The notes below the pieces were generated by a model, which searched no databases, was not told the DNA's origin, and saw only the letters and a program-made list of their open reading frames with translations. This document shows positions 41,401 to 50,011 of a stretch of 64,000 nt of DNA, piece after piece. Numbering within the stretch: the stretch's first letter is position 1; every line of letters begins with the position of its first letter. Source of the DNA: Jaminaea rosea (lineage: Eukaryota > Basidiomycota > Exobasidiomycetes > Microstromatales); assembly GCF_003144245.1 (NCBI RefSeq), contig NW_020289980.1:620001-684000 (forward strand). Reading direction: 5' to 3'. The position numbers and the translations under genes were made by a program.

Positions 41401-41735
41401 GTAGCGTTGCGCTTCATGAGAGGGACTTGCCTACGTCTCTTGATGTAGGCCTTGTCTTGGCCTTGCAGTCCTTCTTTATCCTCGCTGAGGTAGCCTACAT
41501 GCCCAGAGGTACCTTGGTCCAACCATGCTGGTCGCAGTTGGTAATGCCACGCTGCTCGAGAAGCTCGTGGAGGGCCTGCTTCCAATGCCGGCTTCAAGGA
41601 CCTGGCCACAGTGCCCTTGCCCTGGCGACGCTCGCGATACGCGGCCTCGTCGATGCACTGCGGCATGGCTGTGGACGACGAGTGGTGGAGCTTGGCGTGG
41701 GCGGTGAAGCTTGGTCTGACGACGAATGTCCGCAC
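38490..41735 (-). CDS. GIY-YIG-like nuclease gene spread over several frames (multi-exon or decayed)
   Basis: Coding-like segments in one orientation run from about 41666 to 38490. First comes a basic region followed by a long poly-Ser tract (41.2-41.4 kb), then an acidic segment with FLQLVREREEAWRSKPAADA. A clear intron follows (about 40667-40596, donor GTAAGT). Next is KCQIPPTLNRGIGALETAIK, and then the longest frame (about 40440-39079). That frame begins CVVYAEMVLDANSWAAVYLG followed by KSFFWARRGGHHRAQV, which resembles a GIY-YIG nuclease core with its Arg/His. Downstream, 39072-38490 adds FELMASNGAWRMFTHKF and a C-terminal block with PYPYPAGVTVNPWTV. The frame meets stops near 40.44 and 39.08 kb and shifts near 41.09 and 38.95 kb. 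Short introns of about 47-90 nt could explain three of the four, while the one near 40.44 kb has no convincing intron. It may therefore be a relic. A host function is unknown. Confidence 0.45.
41220..41410 (-). repeat. Ser-coding TCC-type repeat tract
   Basis: Runs of GGA/GAG triplets on the plus strand (poly-Ser on the minus strand) are interspersed with three related basic units of the form SGRKRGATSSSSS / SGSKRDATCSSSS / SGRKGVATSSSSS. It is a slippage-prone microsatellite inside the nuclease-like gene. Confidence 0.8.
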
Positions 41736-42017
41736 GCTTTTTTGAGTCGGTCAGAGCCTTCATGGCGGCTTTGCGAGCCGAACGCGAGGAGTTCATCGTG
41801 GGCAGCTTACGACGAGGAGTGAAGACCTCTGAAGTGGCCAGGAGTCACCTCTCCGCCGTTGCTCGACGCCCTACTTGGCTCGAATCGGTCTTGGTGGCCC
41901 TCGCCCCAGTCTGGCGCTTACGTGGCTCCTGCCTAGCGTGAGCATCCGCGGCTCAATTCCTTCTCGAGCAATCGACGTTCGGCGCTACCTCTCGAAGCAA
42001 GAAGGTCGGCCTGGCCA

Positions 42018-44592
42018 TCATGGCTGCGCTTGGAGATTGAGCGCCCTCGTCGCCACCGGTGTGTGAAAGATCGCTGTCACAGCGCTGTGGGCTTCCCTTT
42101 TAACCTTATAAGAGCATAAGAGCACAGGTGCGATGGCGAAGGTGCTGGGCCCGACTTGACGGGCACGAGGCAAGCAGTCGATCAGCTTTGCTGATTGGGA
42201 GCTGGAGGAGTTAATTTTGAACCGCCTGTGTACCACCGCGCACAACTGAAGACTACTGTATCGTAGGAAGACATCGCGAGGCAATGCTAGGCGTGCAGTC
42301 GAGCACGACATGCTATGAGTAGCCGCGGGAAGATGAGGTTGGTGGGTAGGCGCGAGTATATGCAGGAAACCCACTTTGACGGGTCCCATGCTACTGGCAC
42401 TCGTCGTGGTTGTTGTGGCCGCAGAGAAGCAGGCGAAAGTCCTTGGGCACGTATTTTCGGCCATTGTGTACGCGTCGTAGTCGCTGTCCTCCTCTGCGCT
42501 CCAGTCATCATCGCCTTCGTCGTCCAATAAGGCGTCGGGGTCCTTCACGTCCAGCCAGTCCGCCTTTGGTAGCGCTGTCCCCCGAGCGGCTGCCTGCTCT
42601 CCCTGGCTCAACACGACTGCAAGCAGCATCGCAAGCCGGTACGAAATCCAACATTCGTCGTGGTTGCTGTGTCGACGCAGCGCGTTATGACAGCGGAGGA
42701 TGAGGCGAATGTTGCCGGGCACGTATCCGTGGCCATCGTGAAGGCGATCCACGGACGCCAGCGTCATGGGCAGCACCATGCCATCAGCGCTCAGAAAGGC
42801 GTCTTTGCCTGCCCTGCGCTCCAAGCAGAAACCCTCCACGTCGCCAACAGTGAGGAAGTTCCAGTCCCCGCTGCGCTGCTCTGTACTTGAGCTCGTTCCA
42901 CCGGATGGTGGCGAGCTCGCGGTTTCGCTGGCGCTCATCGTCCAGAATGGGAGGCGGAGGGGAGAAGACGAGGTGCATGCCGGCGTCGAGGGTGCGACCA
43001 GGATTGCCGTCAATGGGAGAACCGAAGAGAGGAGTGAAAGAGGGACCAAGGGCTTCGCAAGAGCTGGCGATGTGACGCAGAAGGACGCGAGCCTCGTCCA
43101 TTGAGCACGTGTACTTGAGGAAGTTGCATGCGTTGCAGAGCATCTGCACGTTTCCCGCAAATACAGCCAACCAGAGACGATCTGGTCCGCAGAAGCATTG
43201 TGTGGCTCCGGTGCCCAGGGATGCGTCTGATACCAGTAGACACTGTTGAGCACGGTCCCAACAAGACTGTCGGCTGGGTAGGTGGGCCGAGGAGGCGCTT
43301 GGTTTGCCTTGGCATGCCCGCGGACATGACCGCCCGCATCCTCATCTTCCTCGCCATCTTCCATCACCTCCATCGCGCCGGTCAAGATGACAGCGTCCTC
43401 ATCTAGACCATCTCCCGCTTCCTCCAATTCCCCACTTTGTGTAGCCTCGTCGCCTGTGACCGTCGCTGCCGCACCTCACGCGCCTCCTCCGCCCGGTAGC
43501 ACTGTCACTGGCGAGAGCACTGCCTGCAGCCCTTTCCCTGAGTTGCACGTCGGAGTAATTCCTTCGCCTGCCGAGCCGCGTCAATTCTGCCCCACACAGC
43601 GCGCACTTGTTGCCTTGTTCGTGCAGCTTGGCCTCGAGAAGGTCGCTCAGCTGCTGGCGCGAAGGAGGCGCAGGGTCGTCCGGATTACGCTGACAGGCTT
43701 CCAGCCAACGGTCCCGTGCGTTCTTGTCGAGACGCGTCATGAAAGCGCCGTCCCCGATGATGTAGGCGGGCGGGCCTTCGGCAACTCGCTCCCAGATGTC
43801 CTCCAGTGCCGTTGTCCATGCCTCCAGCTCACCAGGTCGCAGTAGCTCGCTGGCAGGGACGTTAAGCTGAGCACCTGCGGGCCTTCGAGCCCAGCGACGG
43901 ATGATGGGCGCAAGTGCGACGGCCGAAATCGCATCCTCGGTACTTCAGAGGGGGAAATCGTCACCCGTGCCGTGCGTGATTGCACCGACTATCCCTCGAA
44001 GCTCGATTTCGTCGTACGTCCCGATGAGAACCGACTCCTGCAGGTGGTTCTGTCCCTGGCGCCTGAGGCGGCTACGAAGGACCGGCAGGAGGTCTTGCAG
44101 ATCGGCGGGGAACGGGTAGCCGTCGATGCGCAGGTGAGGGAGACTGGGCAAAAGACCCAGCGACAGGACGTACGCCCGGAGGGAAGGATGAGCATCTGCT
44201 CGAGTAGCTTCTGCCAGCACTGGAGCTGGATCATCTCCCTCCGCCATGGCCAGAAATTGCTCGATGAGATCGTCGTAGCGATCCTCGATCTCACCTTCCT
44301 GCGAAGTGAGATGAAAAGCAGCGCATGATTTGGCCGAGTCATCGCATCGTCTGGCAAGAAGCTGTGGGGACGACACCACGCCGGAGATCGCGAGGTACGA
44401 GACTGCACCCCTTTCGTCGGTGACACGGGCGCTGCAGCCATTCGAGATGATGAGTGGTAGCGTGAGCGGCTGGCAGAGAGTGATGCTGCCTGTGCGCGTG
44501 AGAAGCGGGGTGTGAGAGGAGGCTGCAATCAGCATATGGCGTGTCGCGACTCGGCATACCCAACTTTGACATACCTTCAGCTCGTCTTTCAA
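42018..44592 (-). CDS. HNH-like nuclease gene spread over several frames (multi-exon or decayed)
   Basis: Segments in one orientation read, in order: LCQPLTLPLIISNGCSARVT with an acidic helical domain (44.5-43.97 kb); AVALAPIIRRWARRP and FMTRLDKNARDRWLEACQRN; a zinc-finger-like KLHEQGNKCALCGAEL (about 43.6 kb); an Asp/Glu-rich linker; VQMLCNACNFLKYTCSMDEA (about 43.15 kb); and finally LASVDRLHDGHGYVPGNIRL plus ILRCHNALRRH (about 42.7 kb). CxxC plus D-R-x-x-x-G-Y-x-x-x-N-I-R-L followed by CHNxLR is the pattern of HNH-family nucleases. A good intron with donor GTATGT precedes the first segment. The stop near 43.95 kb can be removed by a 75-nt intron that keeps phase. A frame change near 43.2 kb has a 110-nt candidate intron, but one near 42.87 kb has none that I find, so decay is possible. 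The exact start and end are unknown. Confidence 0.45.
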
Positions 44593-45768
44593 TCTGCTTC
44601 GAGGTATGTCAGAGCCTGACGAGGTCGCGTATGCAGATCACATCGTCTTGAGAGAGATCGAAGGCGCCGAGGATGTATCACTAGTCGCGGAGATGCTTCA
44701 TAGGTCAGTCACGCGTGTCTTCTCGGCCGAAACAGCTTCGCCCACGACTCACCAGCGGCCCGTCAATAAGCAAAGCGATGCGATTGGTGCTCTGGCCCAG
44801 AGACTGGTTTCACCGTATCACTGCGTGTTCCCATCTCCATTAGCTCTTGTGCTTGCAAAGAGCGTAAAACTGGTTCAGACGACGGTCCATGATCTGGGTG
44901 GTGTCGTTTGAGTGTCGGTCGCGGAGTTGGACTAGAGCAGTAGTATGATCGCTTGCTGCCAGGATCGAGCGTGAATGACTGAGCAATCTGGCTGTGCTTG
45001 ACGATGAGTGGCGCAGGCTCAAATTTCGGAGGTCCTGCGATGACGGAAGCAAGGTGACAGGACAAGGCGGGACCGTCTCCATCGTGCTTGACGAGCGAAG
45101 TGGGCAGAGAGCTGATAGACTGACTTGGAGTCGCTGTGATTAGCGGTGACGCCTGCTGGCTGAGCGCGCCACCGCTGATGGGATGCGTAGCGTAGTCTTG
45201 GGCTGTGCGCGCGGTGGTACGTGAGGAGGCGATTGATGGCCTGGGAGTTGGTCGAAGCAGGGAGGGGCTCAATGAAGTAAGAGGGAGATGGGTGCAGATG
45301 GTAGGGAAGGGAGAAAGAGAGCGGGGCCACGATCACAATCTCGACCTAATCATCGAGCGAGCTCAGGCGGTGCGGTGCAGAGCAGAGCGGCTGGGCGGCA
45401 ATGCGGGCCAGGGCGCGCGCGGCGCTTGATTGGTTCAAGCGAGCGAGATGAGCGGCGGCGAGCAACGACGAGGATCGACGGTGCGGACGTGACTCGAGGG
45501 GGCAAAGCAGTCAGGGCCAGCCAGAAATGAGCAAATTGATCACTCCCATCCCCCGAGGAACAAGCATGCAATCAGCTTGGCGGGCCGTCAACATTGATCA
45601 AGCAGGGTCGAGAACAAAGGAATCGCGAGACGAGCAGGCTTACTCGCGGTCCATCAAAGTGCAAGAGTCATGGAAGGGAGTCCGGAGCGGGTATCTGGAT
45701 GAAGGGGGAGGCGAATGGGAAGAATGATCAAGTCCGCTCGCCCTGGTGTTGTAGAGTGTCCGAATTGC

Positions 45769-46182
45769 TCAATCAGGCTGGGTCGACCTGGCGCCTTTGG
45801 CACTGCTGATATTCGCTTTGGAGGGAGTCGTGGCGACATCAGTCTTGTTGACATCGGCTTTGCAGTGAACGACAGATCCTACGCACCTGCTCCAACGAGG
45901 TGCTGAGATCAACATAGCCTCTCTGAAGCGCCTCTTCACGCTGCGCAGCTGCATCTTCTCGAGCTCGACGTCTTCGAGTCGCTGCTGGCAGACCGTCAAG
46001 TGGTTGGCCAAATCAATGATCTGTCTTCTGAGGACTTGTTCGGCCGCCTATGCGCTCTGCAGGTCGTACTCTAGTCTGTTGATGCTGCTCTTGAGGTCTT
46101 TATGGCGCTCAAAGTCTTCTCGGATGCGATTGAAGTACGAGACGGCCTCGAGTTCCTTTGCTTGCTGCTCTTCGGCAAACAT
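45769..46182 (-). pseudogene. Broken coiled-coil gene fragment
   Basis: From ATG 46182 the minus strand reads MFAEEQQAKELEAVSYFNRI, then REDFERHKDLKSSINRLEYD, and ends after 44 residues at a TAG (46050-46048). The same frame continues beyond with AAEQVLRRQIIDLANHL and QQRLEDVELEKMQLRSVKRR, an evident coiled coil. It begins a few bases after the repeated sequence at 46189-46334. The family is unknown. It could be a gene cut down by a stop, or a short upstream frame followed by a second coding piece. Confidence 0.4.
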
Positions 46183-46188
46183 GGTCTT

Positions 46189-46334
46189 GCTTGTTGAGCT
46201 TTGGTTCGGTTAGACTAGCCTGCGCTCAGACCCCTCTTTGCCCCTATCTGGTCTCTTGAGCTCGCGTCTGTATCTCCTTCAGCTTCTCTCTTCTGACTGG
46301 TCACTCTGATTCGACGTGCTTCACATCACAGTGC
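46189..46334 (-). repeat. Second copy of the intron-sized repeat (partner at 16382-16528)
   Basis: This matches 16382-16528 in the same orientation at roughly 85% by eye. Read on the minus strand it starts with codons for GLKHCDVKHVESE and a TGA. The 16-kb copy reads GLPRHCNVKHVDSK and TGA at the same place. Donor-like GTGATG replaces GTAATG, and the acceptor TAG used in the 16-kb model has become TAA here, although an upstream CTAG remains. Confidence 0.8.
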
Positions 46335-47118
46335 TTGAGTCCAATGGGGGAGTCGCAGGAGGCGTCATTGCCTTGTGACGGCCTTCGACATAGGAACAGG
46401 AGATGGCAAAGAGGAGGTGGCACCTCGTATGACTTGCGTCGGAGAGAGTCTTGGTAGACAGGACATGAGAGGACAGCAGCAGCAAGATGTGACGAAGACT
46501 GGATCAGAGTAACCCTGGTGGCGCCAGCTTGCTCGTCAGATGAATAGCGCCTGATGGTCGTGCGGTAGATTTGCTCGGTGGTGATGATGGTAGAGAGTCA
46601 AGAAAGGAGGGGCCGCCGCGGTCTCAGATGATGGCCGCCCCCTCGAGACGCGGCTCGCCTCAGTCTCGCAAGACTCAAACGGCCTCACTCATGACTCACC
46701 AGCAGTACGTAGCGAGGCACCAGCCGAATGATGCGGCTATCAGATTTTCCTCCTTGACCCCTCACCATCAGAGATTCTACTCTCTTTCATCGAAGGAACA
46801 TTGTCCCCGGATCTCGCCTAATGAAAATAGTTGCTGATCTCCCTCTCGTCTCGCCTCTCCATCTCCCTCCCATCTTATATGTATCGTCAATTCGCATGCA
46901 CATTAATCAGTCAGCTCGACTGGGCAGCAAACACGACCGAGTAGCACGGTAGTCTGAGCAAAACGGATGTATTGGCATGACTTGGGAATAGATGTTGGTG
47001 CTGTTTGGTATGATGCGGAGCAATGAGCACTGTTCTTCTGGTCCTACTTTCTGTGCACTCTCCTCCTTCTGCCTCTGCTTCCACGCCTCATCACCTCCTC
47101 TGCACTCGATGATCCTGC

Positions 47119-47838
47119 TTAATTGCTGTGACGATGGCAGCCATGATTGCGGGCTCGCTGGCCAGGAGTTTTGCACGCTTCAGCGTCATCGTAGACGATA
47201 TCGCAGTCGCAGCTTGCGCCCTCGGTGAGCGCAATGTCGCTGGCTGTCTCGGCCTGTGACAGCGGTGCCAGTAAGTGCGGTGCCGTGATGGGTGAAAAGG
47301 AGGATGAAGTCGTCTGTGGCGCTTGCTCGTGGCTGATCTCGACGTTGCGGCTGTTCTTTGCGAAGTTGGGTGGCTGATCTTGCTCAACGCCCTTGTCGTC
47401 GGTGGGTGAAGGCAGCATGGCCGCATACAGACTCAAGTCGCAGCTGCTAGTCCTCGTTCGTGACGTACTACACCCCGCAGCACTCTCCCTGCTCATTGTC
47501 CCCCACTCCCTCTCCAGCCTGGCTACCCTCGTCTTCAAGTCGCCGAGCTCTCCCTCTTTCTTCGCCTCAGCATCGTCCCTGTCCCTCAAATCCACCTCAA
47601 TCTGGCCGTGCAGCTTCTCCATGTGCGCCTGTAGAGCCGCAATCCTCTGCCTATCAACGCCTCTCTGGCTTTCCAGCTCGATCACACGCGCCTGTAGCAC
47701 GGCCGCTTGGGTGGATCTTAGTGCTGATGTTGACTTGAGCTGTCTGAACTTCGCGATGTGCGATCGCAGTGATGTGATTGTACTCCGTAGTGCTTGCTGA
47801 TCATCCTCGCCGCGAGAAGAGGCAGGCGGATCGGCCAT
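47119..47838 (-). CDS. Small coiled-coil protein of unknown function
   Basis: A 239-aa frame from ATG 47838. Residues about 12-120 are a strong coiled coil (ALRSTITSLRSHIAKFRQLK, then AAVLQARVIELESQRGVDRQ, then MEKLHGQIEVDLRDRDDAEA, then LGDLKTRVARLEREWGTMSR) with regular hydrophobic spacing. The remaining C-terminal part is disordered, with a Cys/Asp-rich end (GASCDCDIVYDDAEAC). The frame extends upstream of the ATG, but there it is Arg/Pro-rich and starts at a non-ATG codon. The gene is divergent from the disordered-protein gene at 48186. No family is recognised. A cytoskeletal or kinetochore role is possible, but that is a guess from the coil alone. Confidence 0.6.
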   Translation of the reverse strand: MADPPASSRGEDDQQALRSTITSLRSHIAKFRQLKSTSALRSTQAAVLQARVIELESQRGVDRQRIAALQAHMEKLHGQIEVDLRDRDDAEAKKEGELGDLKTRVARLEREWGTMSRESAAGCSTSRTRTSSCDLSLYAAMLPSPTDDKGVEQDQPPNFAKNSRNVEISHEQAPQTTSSSFSPITAPHLLAPLSQAETASDIALTEGASCDCDIVYDDAEACKTPGQRARNHGCHRHSN

Positions 47839-48185
47839 GCTGCGCGTGTGCGTGATGTTGGTTGATTGCGAGGTCAAGAGGCGCGAGGAGAGCGGGCCAG
47901 ATGCAACGTCGCCCGCCCTCCTCGGCTCGACGCTTCGACACACTGGCGGGCGGGTCGAAATCTCATCTTGTGCGGGCGGCGCTTCGCTTGGCTCGACTCG
48001 ACTTGATTCCCTGAAGCCACCCACCACCAATGAGGAGCCGCGACGCTCGCTCAGCTCACCGCCCGCCCGCCCGTGTGCGTGCGAGCAAAATGCAAAGTGG
48101 GTCCTCGAGATGAAGTTGTGCCCTTGACTTGACTCTCACAACTGACCCTCGCCCTCATCCTCTCGCATCACTCGCGCCACTCGCC

Positions 48186-49724
48186 ATGCCTGGCGCCCGG
48201 CCACAGCCACACTCAGCGATCCCTCGCCCTCACCCCTCGATAGCCTGGCCAGACCCACCTCCTCGCCCAGCATCTCCGCCGCCGCAGAGCGCACGACTTG
48301 ACTCTTTGCCTCTCCCATCATCATCATTACCATCACACCCTCATCCGCCCGTCGCACCACGCTCAATGCTCCCCCCGCCGCACGGCAGCCTACCTTCCAA
48401 GCCTACTGTCAAGAAGGGCGTACTAGCATCAGCTCCCCGCGCTCGCCATCTCATCGGCTTCAGCGAAGGACTGCGCAGCGTTCCGGCGCCTAAAGACGTG
48501 CAAGAGATGCTGGCTGAGCGTAGGAGAGAGGATGGAGACGAGGAGCCAGCAGCCACATACCCGCCACCACCGCCCGCACCCACCCCACGCTTCTTACCTC
48601 TACGCCGAGAATCGAGCATCGCCGAGGAGTGGGATAATGCCACTTCTACCTCTTCTACCCCTTCTGTGACCAACTTCTCCGCTCGAGGAGCTACGGCCGA
48701 ATGGATCAACAAGCTCGGCGAGGCGGATGTAGCTGCTCACCCTGACGACTGGGCGGGCAGTGCTGCATCTTACCACGAGGACGACGAAGACGAGCAGCAA
48801 GAGCATCTCGAACTCGGTGCAGAAGCACGCTGCGTCGCAGAGGCGAGCCCTTCAGCCGCAGAGGTCGCCGAAATGCGAGACATCCAGCCGCGTTTGGAGG
48901 CTAAGAGGAATGCCAGGAAGGCGAAGCAGAAAGAGGCAAAGATGAGGAAGAGAAGAGAGAGGGAAGCGCAGGTGGCTGCGCAGCCACAGGAGGCCGTTTA
49001 TGGTGCGGGAACCAACGGAGTAACAACAGCAGCTTGGAATGAAGCACCGCGCACGAGCGCCGGCCCTGATGCAAAGGAAGCAGCTTCAATTCCTTTCCCA
49101 AGCCTGCAGGTTGCGCAATCTTACCAGCAACAGCCTGTTCAGTCGGTCGCACACGCAGCATCAGCGTGGGACGATCCAGCTGGCCTGCTCGACCCCGAGC
49201 CTACTGCGTCGCTCAGTACCATCCAGCGCACATCTCCAGCGGATCAGGCACAAGCTCCTCCCCAAGACTCCTCAAGGAATGGCGCATGGGATGAATCCCT
49301 CACTCCCGTCGCCCCATCAGCAGCTCCTCGTCACCCTGCTTCAGGGCGACACCAGCGAGGCACCTTCTACAAAGGACAGAGAAGCGGTCGCAACTATGCT
49401 CGAGCAGCCGCTTCGCGCGGGACTCCTTTCACAGAGCTGATCGGGCCCCCGTCCATGCAGCTGGATCTGGATGCCTGGGATAGTGCCTACGATGCGCCGG
49501 TGAAGGGAGCCTCGATGAAGGCGGCGAAGCAGCCAGCAGGAGCAGATGGTATTGAGGCGGAGGGGAGTGCCAAAACACAGGGCAAGAAGAAGGGCTGGAA
49601 GAGCGCCAAAGGAAAGGAGCGCGCTCTGACCACCACCGTTACTGCTCAGAGGAATGGAAATGCAGGATCAGTCGGGTGCCGAAGGGAGACGAAGCAAGCC
49701 GAGCAGGAGGTTGGGTGGGATTGA
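48186..49724 (+). CDS. Pro/Ala-rich disordered protein, unknown function
   Basis: Single-exon frame of 512 aa from ATG 48186 (first ATG in frame). It starts with a Pro-rich stretch, then a short conserved-looking segment KKGVLASAPRARHLIGFSEG and LRSVPAPKDVQEMLAERRRE. Later come FSARGATAEWINKLGEADVA, a basic helix RLEAKRNARKAKQKEAKMRK and, near the C-terminus, HQRGTFYKGQRSGRNYARAA and PPSMQLDLDAWDSAYDAPVK. These islands in disordered sequence suggest peptide motifs binding a partner. The RG/basic part could contact RNA. No family is recognised. The C-terminal end may be altered by an unrecognised intron. Confidence 0.6.
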   Translation: MPGARPQPHSAIPRPHPSIAWPDPPPRPASPPPQSARLDSLPLPSSSLPSHPHPPVAPRSMLPPPHGSLPSKPTVKKGVLASAPRARHLIGFSEGLRSVPAPKDVQEMLAERRREDGDEEPAATYPPPPPAPTPRFLPLRRESSIAEEWDNATSTSSTPSVTNFSARGATAEWINKLGEADVAAHPDDWAGSAASYHEDDEDEQQEHLELGAEARCVAEASPSAAEVAEMRDIQPRLEAKRNARKAKQKEAKMRKRREREAQVAAQPQEAVYGAGTNGVTTAAWNEAPRTSAGPDAKEAASIPFPSLQVAQSYQQQPVQSVAHAASAWDDPAGLLDPEPTASLSTIQRTSPADQAQAPPQDSSRNGAWDESLTPVAPSAAPRHPASGRHQRGTFYKGQRSGRNYARAAASRGTPFTELIGPPSMQLDLDAWDSAYDAPVKGASMKAAKQPAGADGIEAEGSAKTQGKKKGWKSAKGKERALTTTVTAQRNGNAGSVGCRRETKQAEQEVGWD

Positions 49725-50011
49725 TGGGGAGACATCAGCCCGTAGCGCTCTCACACATTTGCCCTGATGGGCTCCACGCACACAAGACCAACAGGCCACC
49801 ATACCCACCGCATCAACGCACTCGCATATCGCCGCCATCACCACCCACGTCATCACTCAATCAATCACATCGATTCTCTTCGACCAAAGCCTGACGTCAC
49901 TCCCGCACCCGCACCCAGTCAAAAGCTACTTGAAAGAGTGATATTTTTCAAGCTGCCGCGCGTTGCGCATCTACATACTACTATACAAACTCGCTCGCTC
50001 GCTCGCCACGC

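Larger units (their letters stand above)
44593..47118. other. Gene-poor region with fragments
   Basis: About 2.5 kb without a complete gene. A plus-strand frame 44606-44911 begins MSEPDEVAYADHIVLREIEG, which looks coding for about 33 residues. A minus-strand frame around 45272-44763 is Ser/Pro-rich and starts without ATG. A coiled-coil fragment and a copy of the 16.4-kb intron-like sequence lie at 45.77-46.33 kb. Nothing was joined into a supported gene. Confidence 0.35.

Noticed and set aside
43945-43947. In-frame TGA in the HNH-like gene read as selenocysteine or programmed read-through
   Set aside because: A phase-keeping 75-nt GT-AG intron (GTACGA to TGAAG) removes it, which is a simpler explanation.
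44763-45272. 169-aa Ser/Pro-rich minus-strand frame
   Set aside because: It has no ATG at the start, is low-complexity and shows no domain. It was left as unassigned sequence.
36286-47118. Retroelement, virus-like or DNA transposon copy in the gene-poor island
   Set aside because: No reverse transcriptase, integrase, capsid or transposase motif and no terminal repeats were seen. The nuclease-like genes alone do not define such an element.
47838-48186. Longer N-terminal frames into the divergent promoter of the coiled-coil and disordered-protein genes
   Set aside because: Both extensions start at non-ATG codons and turn Pro/Arg-rich. The first ATGs give cleaner proteins.
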